From Bog-950 sp964423405 (lineage in GTDB: Bacteria; Bacteroidota; Bacteroidia; Chitinophagales; LD1), in NCBI GenBank assembly GCA_964423405.1, contig CAYREY010000017.1, positions 3,390 to 67,389 on the forward strand: a stretch of DNA of 64,000 nucleotides. The letters are read 5' to 3'. A program made the position numbers and the translations under genes. Of this stretch, positions 8,980-16,837 are shown in pieces. Position 1 is the first letter of the stretch. Every line of letters begins with the position of its first letter. The notes below the pieces were generated by a model, which was not told the DNA's origin, did not search any database, and was given only the letters and a program-made list of their open reading frames with translations.

Positions 8980-10761
8980 TTGCGGAAATACCAGGCGGAA
9001 AATAGTGCCGCCACCGGGGTTGTCGCTTATGTAAATACGGCCGTTCATACTATCTACTATTTTTTTGCAGATAGTAAGCCCTACACCCGAACCGGTATAT
9101 TGTTTTTCGGTTTGCACGCGGTGGAAAATCTGAAATACTTTTTCTCGGCTGCTTTCGGGTATGCCAATACCGTTATCGATAATGGTTATTTCAAGCTCAC
9201 CCTTTTTAACTGCCGAGTTGATAGATACAACCGGATGTTCGCTTTCGTTGTATTTAATACCGTTGCCTATCAGGTTCTGTAACAGTTGCAGCATTTGCGT
9301 GCGGTCGGCTGTTATTTCGGGCAGCGAAGAATTTAATATGCTGCCATTTTTCTCTTTCAGCAGCGCATCCAGGTTTAGTTTAATCTCCTCTATTACGTTG
9401 TTTAGTTTAACCCTTTCTATGCGCGGGTTGGCATCTACTTTGGCCAATCGCAGCAGGTCCACTATCAGTTGGTCCATACGCTTGGCACCATCAATAGCAA
9501 AGCCTATAAACTCATTTTGCTGCTCGGTAAGGTGGCCGTTAAGGCTGCGCTTGGTAAGGTTCATGTACGAGGTTATCATACGCAGCGGTTCGCGTAAATC
9601 GTGCGATGCCACATGCGCAAACTGTTTCAGCTCGTTGTTAGATACCTCCAGCTTGTACACGTATTTTTTTATCTCTTCGTTTTTCTCTTTCAGTATGGCC
9701 GCCTCTTTTTCCTGTTGCTCGGTTTCAAACTCTTTTTTGGCGCGCGTAAGGGCATTGGTTTTTTCAATATCGAAAAAGTACCTCAGGCTTTCGGTATAGT
9801 TGCGCTGGTATTTCCAGGCCAGTTCATACTGGTTGGTTTCGCCCAAAAACTTCGATAGCAGTTCATATACATGCGATAGCTCGCGTTTATTTTCCAACCG
9901 GTTAAATAACTCTTCTGCCTCCAGCAGGCGTTTTATACCCTGCTGATGGTTGCCGCTGGCGCACAGGGCTTCGCCCAGGTTGGTTTTTACCATGGCTGTT
10001 TCGTACGCCATGTTTTTACTGTCGTAATAATCCAGCGATTCGTTCAGGTAGCTAAGTGCATCATCAAACTTTTTGATGCGCAGGTGCATAATACCTATGT
10101 TGGCCTTGCTGAGGGCAATGCTGTACTCATCGCCGGTTTGCTCATCTATTTTAAGTGCCTTAAATAATATTTCTATAGCTCTGTAAAACTCTTCGCGGCG
10201 TTCGAAATAGCCGGCATACGACACATAGCTTTTAGAAAGTTTGAAGAGGTTGTTGGTTTCTTCAAAAATAGAGATGGCCCGCACGAAGTAATCTTCGGCA
10301 GATATGTTCAACTGCGACTCGCTTAGCAGTACCGATACATTCAGATAAAACGAACCGAGAAAATTCTTTTCGCGTTTAGATAAATCTGTTTTAGCCTCCA
10401 GCTGTTTAAGGCCTTTCATATAGCTTTCCTGAGCGGCAAATACCTCGCCTTTTAATTGGTACGAGTTGCCGAGGGTCATGTACATTTTGTACGATATATC
10501 GCTAATGTCGCAGGTGTTGCTACAGGCCAGCGCCTCGTGGCACAGTTCTATCGATTTGTCGTAGTTATTGGCTACCAGGCAATGGTAAAAGGCCTGTATG
10601 TATTTGGCATGTGCAAAGTGTTTGGGGTTGCCGCTTTCCAGGGCCATATCCATAGCCTTATCGGCAAACTGCAGGGCGTCGGTATTACGGCGCTCTACCA
10701 GCTGCTCGGCTTGCAGTATCAGCTGCTCAAGGTCTATAGATGGTTCTGGTGACAAATTCAT
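8965..10761 (-). CDS. soluble TPR-containing sensor histidine kinase
   Basis: A 598-residue histidine kinase. Residues about 10-330 are tandem TPR-type helical repeats, about 335-375 a charged coiled coil, about 377-445 the HisKA dimerisation domain with phospho-acceptor His387 (ASHDLREPL), and the rest the HATPase domain. The N box (LLQNLIGNGIKYN), the DNGIGIP box and the GSGVGLTICKK box are intact. There is no signal peptide and no membrane helix. That is unusual, because the common Bacteroidota TPR kinases have a membrane helix between the TPRs and the kinase. No response regulator gene is adjacent, so it is an orphan. The 3' end overlaps dsbD by 15 bases. Confidence 0.92.
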   Translation of the reverse strand: MNLSPEPSIDLEQLILQAEQLVERRNTDALQFADKAMDMALESGNPKHFAHAKYIQAFYHCLVANNYDKSIELCHEALACSNTCDISDISYKMYMTLGNSYQLKGEVFAAQESYMKGLKQLEAKTDLSKREKNFLGSFYLNVSVLLSESQLNISAEDYFVRAISIFEETNNLFKLSKSYVSYAGYFERREEFYRAIEILFKALKIDEQTGDEYSIALSKANIGIMHLRIKKFDDALSYLNESLDYYDSKNMAYETAMVKTNLGEALCASGNHQQGIKRLLEAEELFNRLENKRELSHVYELLSKFLGETNQYELAWKYQRNYTESLRYFFDIEKTNALTRAKKEFETEQQEKEAAILKEKNEEIKKYVYKLEVSNNELKQFAHVASHDLREPLRMITSYMNLTKRSLNGHLTEQQNEFIGFAIDGAKRMDQLIVDLLRLAKVDANPRIERVKLNNVIEEIKLNLDALLKEKNGSILNSSLPEITADRTQMLQLLQNLIGNGIKYNESEHPVVSINSAVKKGELEITIIDNGIGIPESSREKVFQIFHRVQTEKQYTGSGVGLTICKKIVDSMNGRIYISDNPGGGTIFRLVFPQSIIA

Positions 10762-10879
10762 ACACTTAAGGTTAACTATGCGTTACGTAAAACGTTATAC
10801 ACAGGTTACAAAGTTGCCAAAAAATTTATTTTCAATTATTTATCAAAGGGCATTGGGCTAACCTTACTATCTTGCACGC

Positions 10880-12076
10880 ATGCAATTAGCGGGTATAGAT
10901 ATTGAGTTTATCATATTTGGACTAACACTGGCCGGTGTGGCGCTGTTCCACACCAAAACATTACAGGTGGCGGTAACCGGCTTAGTGGCAGTTTGTTTAT
11001 ACAAACTGTTTTTAACCGATTTTAATTTTTTGCTGCATGCCCAACATGAGTGGCGGGGGGTATTAAACCTTTTTGGGCTGCTGATAGGGTTTACTGTATT
11101 GGCCGACCACTTTGAGCATAGTGGTATACCAGCCATATTGCCCCGTTACCTGCCAGATAACTGGACCGGACCGTTTTTACTGTTGGTGCTGGTGTTTGTG
11201 CTTTCGGCATTTTTAGACAGCATAGCTGCGGTAATGATAGGTGGTGGTATTGCCCACACTATTTTTCGCAAAAAGGTACACATAGGGTATGTGGTAGGCA
11301 TAGTTGCTGCCAGCAATGCAGGGGGCAGCGGTAGTGTATTGGGCAACATAACCACCACCATGATGTGGGTAGAAGGGGTGGCCGCCACCGATGTGTTACA
11401 TGCTTACATGGCTGCGGTACCGGCGCTTATGATAGCTGGCCTGGCAGCTTCGCTGCAGCAGCACAAGCATCAGCCAATTATGAAAGATGCTATTAGTAAT
11501 GTAACTATTAGCAAACGCCGGTTGCTTGTAAGCTTTATGATATTGCTGGGCGCTATTGTTACCAATATATTTTTCGATTTGCCGGTGTTGGGCGTTTGGA
11601 TGGCTATAGCCATAGGTTCGTTTATTATTAAAACACACTGGCATGTATGTAAAGAAGCTTTGCCCGGTGCGTTGTTTTTGCTGGCCCTGGTTTTAAGCGC
11701 CAGTATGATGCCTGTAAACCAACTACCAGCGGCAAGCTGGCAAACTGCTTTCGGGTTGGGTTTTGTATCGGCCGTGTTTGATAACATACCGCTTACCAAA
11801 CTGGCGCTTGCACAGGGCGGTTACGATTGGGGCGTGTTGGCTTTTACCGTAGGTTTTGGCGGCAGTATTATATGGTTTGGCTCATCGGCGGGTGTAGCTA
11901 TATGCGGTATATTCAAGCAGGCGCAAAATGTAAAATTATGGCTACAGGGTGGCTGGTATGTAGTGCTGGCTTATGTGGTTGCATTTTTTATTATGCTGGG
12001 TACACTGGGCTGGCAACCACACCCGCCACACAAAAACACTACCACTACTACCGAAACCGTTGCGCCTGCACATTAA
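10880..12076 (+). CDS. ion-transporter superfamily permease (CitM/ArsB/NhaD-like)
   Basis: A 398-residue protein with about ten to eleven membrane segments and two re-entrant-looking motifs. These are SAFLDSIAAVMIGGGI and AASNAGGSGSVLGNITTTMMW in the first half and a matching GSSAGVAICG segment near the C-terminus. Paired Gly/Ser-rich hairpins like these mark the ion transporter (IT) superfamily, which includes NhaD antiporters, citrate/dicarboxylate carriers and arsenite permeases. The substrate cannot be decided by eye. It stands alone, divergent from the histidine kinase gene across 118 bases that must hold both promoters. Confidence 0.7.
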   Translation: MQLAGIDIEFIIFGLTLAGVALFHTKTLQVAVTGLVAVCLYKLFLTDFNFLLHAQHEWRGVLNLFGLLIGFTVLADHFEHSGIPAILPRYLPDNWTGPFLLLVLVFVLSAFLDSIAAVMIGGGIAHTIFRKKVHIGYVVGIVAASNAGGSGSVLGNITTTMMWVEGVAATDVLHAYMAAVPALMIAGLAASLQQHKHQPIMKDAISNVTISKRRLLVSFMILLGAIVTNIFFDLPVLGVWMAIAIGSFIIKTHWHVCKEALPGALFLLALVLSASMMPVNQLPAASWQTAFGLGFVSAVFDNIPLTKLALAQGGYDWGVLAFTVGFGGSIIWFGSSAGVAICGIFKQAQNVKLWLQGGWYVVLAYVVAFFIMLGTLGWQPHPPHKNTTTTTETVAPAH

Positions 12077-12198
12077 TTTAAACGGTTGGCGGTTTTGTCG
12101 CTTTAGCTGCACAGTATAGCTACACTTAACATAGGGGTAGTGTATTTGTATTTGCCCCGTAACTACCCCTTGCCACAGCGGGCGTCTATCTTCACGGC

Positions 12199-13365
12199 AT
12201 GATATACGATTTCCTCACTCCGCTCGATAAGGATAACCTGCTGCAAAACCAGGAACTGCACCCCGGGCAAATAGGCAACTACGTTTTTATTTATGATGGC
12301 ACCGAACCAGAGATAGGTTGGTATGATATTGCCATAATAGGAGTAGAGGAAGACCGTGGCTCGGTGGGCAACACCGGTTCGGCTAAAGGACCCGACCAGG
12401 TGCGCCGCGAATTTTACAAGCTGTTTCTGCCACCGGTAGAAAAGGAATTTCATGTAATAGACCTGGGCAACATTAAGCCCGGCGATACCGTGCGCGATAC
12501 TTATTTTGCGTTGGCATCGGTAGTGTTGGAGATGCTGGTGCATAAAGTAGTGCCGATAATAATTGGTGGTAGTAACGATTTGGCATTTGGCCAGTACATA
12601 GGTTACAAAGGGCTGCAAACGCTTATTAATGTAGTAAACATAGATGAGCGGCTGGATATGTTTGAGAAGGTAAACAACCAAGCCGACTCCTCATCGTTTG
12701 TAATGGATATACTTACCCATACGCCCAACTACCTGTTCAACTATTCGCACCTGGGCTACCAGACTTACCTGAACGATTCGAAAGCTATAGAGATGCTGGA
12801 GAGCCTGAACTTTGACTGCCACCGGTTGGGTTTGGTGCGTGCCAACCTGGAAGATGTAGAGCCTGTACTGCGCGATGCAGATATGCTTACTATTGATATT
12901 TCGGCTATACGCCAGGCCGATGCACCGGCACATGCACAGGCTTCGCCGAACGGATTTACCGGTGAGGAACTTTGCCAGATAACCCGCTATGCCGGGTTAA
13001 GCGATAAGCTGACTTCTATTGGCTTTTATGAAATGAACCCCGGCTATGATAATAACCGGCAAACCGCGCAACTGGTAGCACAAATGATGTGGTATTTTGT
13101 AGAAGGCTTCTACTCAAGAGTGGGCGATTATCCGTTAACGCTGGAAGAGCACCTGAAATTTAATGTGCATATAGAGGATAGTGACCATGACCTTATATTC
13201 TGGAAGAGCCGTAAAACCGAGCGCTGGTGGATGGAGTTGCCATTTGGCGATAAAGAAAAATTTGGCCGCCACCAACTGGTGCCCTGCTCATACCGCGATT
13301 ATGAACTGGCCTGCGAGCAGGAGTTACCCGACCGCTGGATGAAAGCCTATACCAAGCTGGTATAA
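12199..13365 (+). CDS. arginase-fold protein annotated in relatives as formimidoylglutamase; metal site degenerate
   Basis: A 388-residue member of the ureohydrolase (arginase) fold. The backbone motifs are recognisable but substituted. The usual GGDH is G123-G124-S125-N126 (metal His to Asn). The DAHxD strand reads IDERLD (Asp149 and Asp153 kept, His replaced by Arg151). The DxD strand reads TIDIS (Asp233 kept, the second Asp replaced by Ser235). So three of the six manganese ligands are missing. As far as I recall, Bacteroidota homologues labelled formimidoylglutamase share these changes, so this looks like a family trait and not local decay. It also has a conserved C-terminal tail absent from arginase. 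The enzymatic label is doubtful. A terminator follows directly. Confidence 0.8.
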   Translation: MIYDFLTPLDKDNLLQNQELHPGQIGNYVFIYDGTEPEIGWYDIAIIGVEEDRGSVGNTGSAKGPDQVRREFYKLFLPPVEKEFHVIDLGNIKPGDTVRDTYFALASVVLEMLVHKVVPIIIGGSNDLAFGQYIGYKGLQTLINVVNIDERLDMFEKVNNQADSSSFVMDILTHTPNYLFNYSHLGYQTYLNDSKAIEMLESLNFDCHRLGLVRANLEDVEPVLRDADMLTIDISAIRQADAPAHAQASPNGFTGEELCQITRYAGLSDKLTSIGFYEMNPGYDNNRQTAQLVAQMMWYFVEGFYSRVGDYPLTLEEHLKFNVHIEDSDHDLIFWKSRKTERWWMELPFGDKEKFGRHQLVPCSYRDYELACEQELPDRWMKAYTKLV

Positions 13366-13379
13366 CGTATAAATAAAAA

Positions 13380-13404
13380 ATGCCGGATAAAGTCCGGCAT
13401 TTTT
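13380..13404. terminator. bidirectional terminator between convergent genes
   Basis: An 8-base-pair perfect stem (atgccgga 13380-13387, tccggcat 13393-13400) has A on the left and T on the right, so it can end transcription from both the arginase-fold gene and the convergent OmpA-like gene. Confidence 0.85.
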
Positions 13405-13426
13405 GTTTTACAGGTTCAAGGTTGGT

Positions 13427-15007
13427 CTATAGGTTTATTTCTTTAATAGCTTTTTCCAGTTCGGCGGCGGTAACCTCTTTATACTCCAGTTTGCTGTGTG
13501 CCCCCTTTGCTGTATTGCCCTCGCTGATAGCCAGCATTATTTTGCCGTTTACGTTGCGGGTGCATACTATTATTACATCTTCGTTAGCAGGTATTTTTCT
13601 GAAAATATAGTTGCCGGCTTTCTGCGCCTGCATAGTAGCGTTGTAATCGCTGTTCCAGTATTCGTTAATAAAAAACGATTTATATTTTTTCATAAGTATC
13701 CGCACATTAGCATCGGGTATGGTTTGCACGGTATAGTCGGTTAGCTTATTATTCATGAAACGGTCGCAGTTTATCCAACCCAGTTTAGCCGATGACAGGA
13801 TTATTTTATCAGTTCCATAATCTGCGCTAAACTCACTGCCAACCCCCGGTACCCAGGTGTTGCCGGTACCTATCTGAGCAGTAGCCGCAGCATCTTCGGC
13901 ATATCGGTCGAAATAAAATTCAATCTTCGATTCAAAATCCAGCGGCTTGAATTTTGCCGGCAGTAAAGCACGAATGTATTTTGTAAACGCCTGGCGGCAA
14001 TCTATACCGCGTATGCCCTGTATTTTGCTGATAGAGATAATACCCTCTTTGGTTATATCAACTTCGGCATAAGCACTATCCAGGCAATTGGTTAGGTTAT
14101 ACTTATCTCTTAAGCGGTCATCATTCAATGCGTTCCAGGTATTATCACCCAGTTGCTCGTACACATCGCCAATTACCCAAATGTTCCAGCCCGAAGTTAA
14201 GGCTGCACTGCCTGTGGGTGCCTCTTTGGCCTCTATTACCACATCGGTTGCTGCCGGTGCCGGTACGGTCCAGTTCATTTGAAAGCCGGTTGTTCTTTCG
14301 CCCTGAAAAAACCTGAAATCTTTGTTCATGTTTTTACGCGGAAAGCTGAATTTTAAAGGCAGTGCCGGTTCAACTTTTTCTCCATTTGCTTCGGCTGTTA
14401 TATGTAGCATTCCGGCACTTTCTATAGGTACACCGTTGCAGGTAGTGCTCAGGTTGGCCGATAGTATAGCTGCAGGGCTATAGTATTCGCTTACTTTAAG
14501 CAGTACTTTCTTTCCTGTAAATGCACCGGCTGGTATATCAATTTGTGTGCCCTCGCGGCAGGTAACGGTGTTGGCGCGGGTAGCATCTACCTCGTAAAAC
14601 TGTACCGGTGTTTTTATGCGCAGTAGTGGGTCGCTTACCCAGCTTATTTCTACCCGCCGGTTTAATTGCTGCTCTGCTTCGCCGTTGTTGGCATTTACAG
14701 GTTTTGTTTCGCCAAAATTCAATGCTTCAATCTTTATAGCGGGGTCCATACCTGTAACAAGTTGTTTAATGGCATTAACCCTTCTGTTGGCAAGGTCAGT
14801 ATTATAGGCTTCGCTGCCCTGGTCGTCGGTATGGCCCTGTAGCAATACCATGTCGGCATTTTTAAGGGCTTGTATTTTTTTTAGCTCCGCTGCATTTACT
14901 GTTGCTTTGTCTTTATCGAAGTAAATAGTGGTTTTTTGTACCTGGCCGGCAAAAGCGGCGTACACGGCTGCCATTAGTAGCAGTAACAATTGAATTTTCC
15001 TTTTCAT
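13427..15007 (-). CDS. exported protein with N-terminal OmpA-like domain and ZU5-like domain
   Basis: A 526-residue exported protein (signal peptide MKRKIQLLLLLMAAVYAAFA). Residues about 25-130 form an OmpA/MotB peptidoglycan-binding domain: TIYFDKDKATV, LQGHTDDQGS, NRRVNAIKQL and the closing LNRRVEISW. This domain is normally C-terminal, so its place straight after the signal peptide is odd. About residues 145-235 resemble the ZU5-like region of Bacteroidota surface proteins (DIPAGAF, then IESAGMLHITA). The remaining 290 residues match nothing I know. It is divergent from the ECF sigma factor gene and may belong to its regulon. Confidence 0.8.
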   Translation of the reverse strand: MKRKIQLLLLLMAAVYAAFAGQVQKTTIYFDKDKATVNAAELKKIQALKNADMVLLQGHTDDQGSEAYNTDLANRRVNAIKQLVTGMDPAIKIEALNFGETKPVNANNGEAEQQLNRRVEISWVSDPLLRIKTPVQFYEVDATRANTVTCREGTQIDIPAGAFTGKKVLLKVSEYYSPAAILSANLSTTCNGVPIESAGMLHITAEANGEKVEPALPLKFSFPRKNMNKDFRFFQGERTTGFQMNWTVPAPAATDVVIEAKEAPTGSAALTSGWNIWVIGDVYEQLGDNTWNALNDDRLRDKYNLTNCLDSAYAEVDITKEGIISISKIQGIRGIDCRQAFTKYIRALLPAKFKPLDFESKIEFYFDRYAEDAAATAQIGTGNTWVPGVGSEFSADYGTDKIILSSAKLGWINCDRFMNNKLTDYTVQTIPDANVRILMKKYKSFFINEYWNSDYNATMQAQKAGNYIFRKIPANEDVIIVCTRNVNGKIMLAISEGNTAKGAHSKLEYKEVTAAELEKAIKEINL

Positions 15008-15063
15008 ATAAATTTTTTGTGGTTAAAAATTATTTTCATGGTTAAATACCTGTGGTGGCAGCC

Positions 15064-15105
15064 AGGTAACCCACCCAAAAAATATTTTCTTAAACAGGGT
15101 TACCT
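15064..15105. promoter_or_regulatory. inverted repeat AGGTAACCC-N24-GGGTTACCT between divergent genes
   Basis: A perfect 9-base inverted repeat (15064-15072 and 15097-15105) lies in the 124-base region between the OmpA/ZU5-like gene and the ECF sigma gene. The half sites are about two and a half helical turns apart, which fits an operator bound by a dimer or a pair of promoter elements. Its role is inferred only from symmetry and position. Confidence 0.4.
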
Positions 15106-15131
15106 TTAGTATGCAGCAGGTATAAACAGTA

Positions 15132-15674
15132 ATGCACACGCCTAAAACCGATACAGAAATACTGGCCATGCTGCGTGGTAACCACCACGATGCGTTTGGC
15201 TACCTGTACCGGGTGTATTATAAAATGGTAGAGTATTTTGTTACCAATAATTCGGGTAACAGTTACGATGCAGAAGATATATTTCAGGAAACCATGCTGG
15301 TGCTGTTTGGTAAAGCGCGTAAGGATGGGTTTGAGTTATCGTGCTCTCTTAAAACATTTGTTTACTCGGTAGCGCGCAACCTGTGGCTAAAAAAACTGCG
15401 CGATAACCGGCTTAAGACCGGCATAAAGGATTTTGAGCAATTTGAAGATATTGCGGTAGATGAAGCCCCTGCCGATACCGACCGCGAAGAAAAAATAAAG
15501 AAAGCGCTGGAGCAGTTGGGCGATGCCTGCCGCAAAATACTGGTGCTGTTTTATTACCAGAAAAAGAAGATGGATGAGATAGCCACCGAAATGGGCTATA
15601 CCAATGCTGATAATGCCAAGAACCAGAAGTATAAATGTTTGCAACAGCTAAAAACCAAAATGAGTAATGGATAG
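15132..15674 (+). CDS. RNA polymerase sigma-70 factor, ECF subfamily
   Basis: A 180-residue extracytoplasmic-function sigma factor. Region 2 spans about residues 25-95, with the DAEDIFQETMLVLF core helix and FVYSVARNLWLKKLR at the -10 recognition end. After a short acidic linker, region 4 (about 120-178) reads ACRKILVLFYYQKKKMDEIATEMGYT, a typical helix-turn-helix. It overlaps the next gene, a probable anti-sigma factor, by 8 bases. The divergent OmpA/ZU5-like gene and the inverted repeat between them suggest a small envelope-response regulon. Confidence 0.93.
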   Translation: MHTPKTDTEILAMLRGNHHDAFGYLYRVYYKMVEYFVTNNSGNSYDAEDIFQETMLVLFGKARKDGFELSCSLKTFVYSVARNLWLKKLRDNRLKTGIKDFEQFEDIAVDEAPADTDREEKIKKALEQLGDACRKILVLFYYQKKKMDEIATEMGYTNADNAKNQKYKCLQQLKTKMSNG

Positions 15675-16224
15675 TAATAACCATATACTTATAGACCGCT
15701 ACCTGAACGGAGAGTTGGGGCCAGACGAGTTGTTGCTGTTTGAACAACAACTGGCCACCGATGAGCAACTGCGTGCCGAAACTGAATTGCACCGGCAGGT
15801 TATTGCCGGTATAGATACTTACGGTGCCAACCTGCTGCGCGCCGAAATTGCAGCTATAGGTGTGCAGGCAAAGGCTGGCGATTTATTACAAAGCTATAAG
15901 CCCACCAAGGGTGGTGGCAGTTCATTCTGGTCGGTGTTAAAGTGGCTGGGCTTAGCCGGTATAATAGGTGCCGGGGTGTACGTTTACCAAACCCCGAAAC
16001 TTAGAGAGCAAATAGTACCCGATAAAGCTGAAATAGAAAGCGTAATTGAAAGAATTGAAAACCCCGCCGGACAAACTATACCGGTAACAACCCGCGGCGA
16101 TACGCTGATAAGAATAGAAACAGTGTACCACACTATTAAAGTAAAAAGCGTTAAGCGTGGCGATACAGTGGTAATTACCAGTAAGGAGCAGCTGGATGAA
16201 TATATGAAACAGCAAAGTAAATAG
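15667..16224 (+). CDS. probable membrane anti-sigma factor
   Basis: A 185-residue single-pass membrane protein. The N-terminal 60 residues (IDRYLNGELGPDELLLFEQQ) have the look of a helical anti-sigma domain but lack the zinc-binding HxxxCxxC. A membrane helix at about residues 90-112 (FWSVLKWLGLAGIIGAGVYVY) is followed by a periplasmic tail with a GDTLIRIETVYHTIKVK beta-like stretch. The start overlaps the end of the sigma factor by 8 bases, the usual arrangement for a sigma/anti-sigma pair. The assignment rests on this context and topology. Confidence 0.8.
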   Translation: MDSNNHILIDRYLNGELGPDELLLFEQQLATDEQLRAETELHRQVIAGIDTYGANLLRAEIAAIGVQAKAGDLLQSYKPTKGGGSSFWSVLKWLGLAGIIGAGVYVYQTPKLREQIVPDKAEIESVIERIENPAGQTIPVTTRGDTLIRIETVYHTIKVKSVKRGDTVVITSKEQLDEYMKQQSK

Positions 16225-16243
16225 CCCGTGCCATGTACTTTGC

Positions 16244-16744
16244 TTACTCTGTTTCTACCAGGCTAATGCTTTCTTCTTTATAAAATTTCTTTTCGGCCCA
16301 GTTAAAACGCTCCCAGTATTTGTTTTCATCCATGGCAAACTTGCCTATCAGCGAGTCGGCCGTTACCTGTTCTTCTTCATTAAACATTTCTGCTTTTACG
16401 TTTTGCAGAAAAGGGCCATGTTCTTTTTCGAGTGTATTTTTATAAAAGTTAAGCAACTCGGTAGAGTACACCTGTAGGGTAGTGTCGCCTTCAAAGTCCT
16501 TTAACCCGCTTACTTTAGCAATAGTTTGGTTAACCAGGGTTAAATATTTTTGTTGCGATTGCAGTGCGCGGTTTTTTTCGTAACTCTGCAGCGCATCGCC
16601 GTACTCCAGCGAACTGTCGATAACCGCCTGCACGCTTGTAAGTATAGTATCGCGGTATTCTTTGGCTCGTTTTTCTTTTAAATGGCAGCCTGTAAGCGCC
16701 ACCAATACTATGCTGACAGAAAAAAGGACAGATAAGGCTCTCAT
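16244..16744 (-). CDS. lipoprotein of unknown function
   Basis: A 166-residue predicted lipoprotein. I chose the ATG at 16744, giving MRALSVLFSVSIVLVALTGC with a good lipobox (LTGC); a start at 16780 adds 12 residues. The mature part is helical and charged, with regular Leu/Glu/Lys spacing that suggests a helical bundle, and has no motif I recognise. It is convergent with the anti-sigma gene (20 bases between the stops) and divergent from the first of the two large paralogous genes. Confidence 0.75.
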   Translation of the reverse strand: MRALSVLFSVSIVLVALTGCHLKEKRAKEYRDTILTSVQAVIDSSLEYGDALQSYEKNRALQSQQKYLTLVNQTIAKVSGLKDFEGDTTLQVYSTELLNFYKNTLEKEHGPFLQNVKAEMFNEEEQVTADSLIGKFAMDENKYWERFNWAEKKFYKEESISLVETE

Positions 16745-16837
16745 GTTGAATGTTTTAGGGTTAAAAAACACCTTTTTCAAATTGTTACGTATAATATTTA
16801 CTGTTTAAAGTATACTCAAATATACAGGAATATAACT

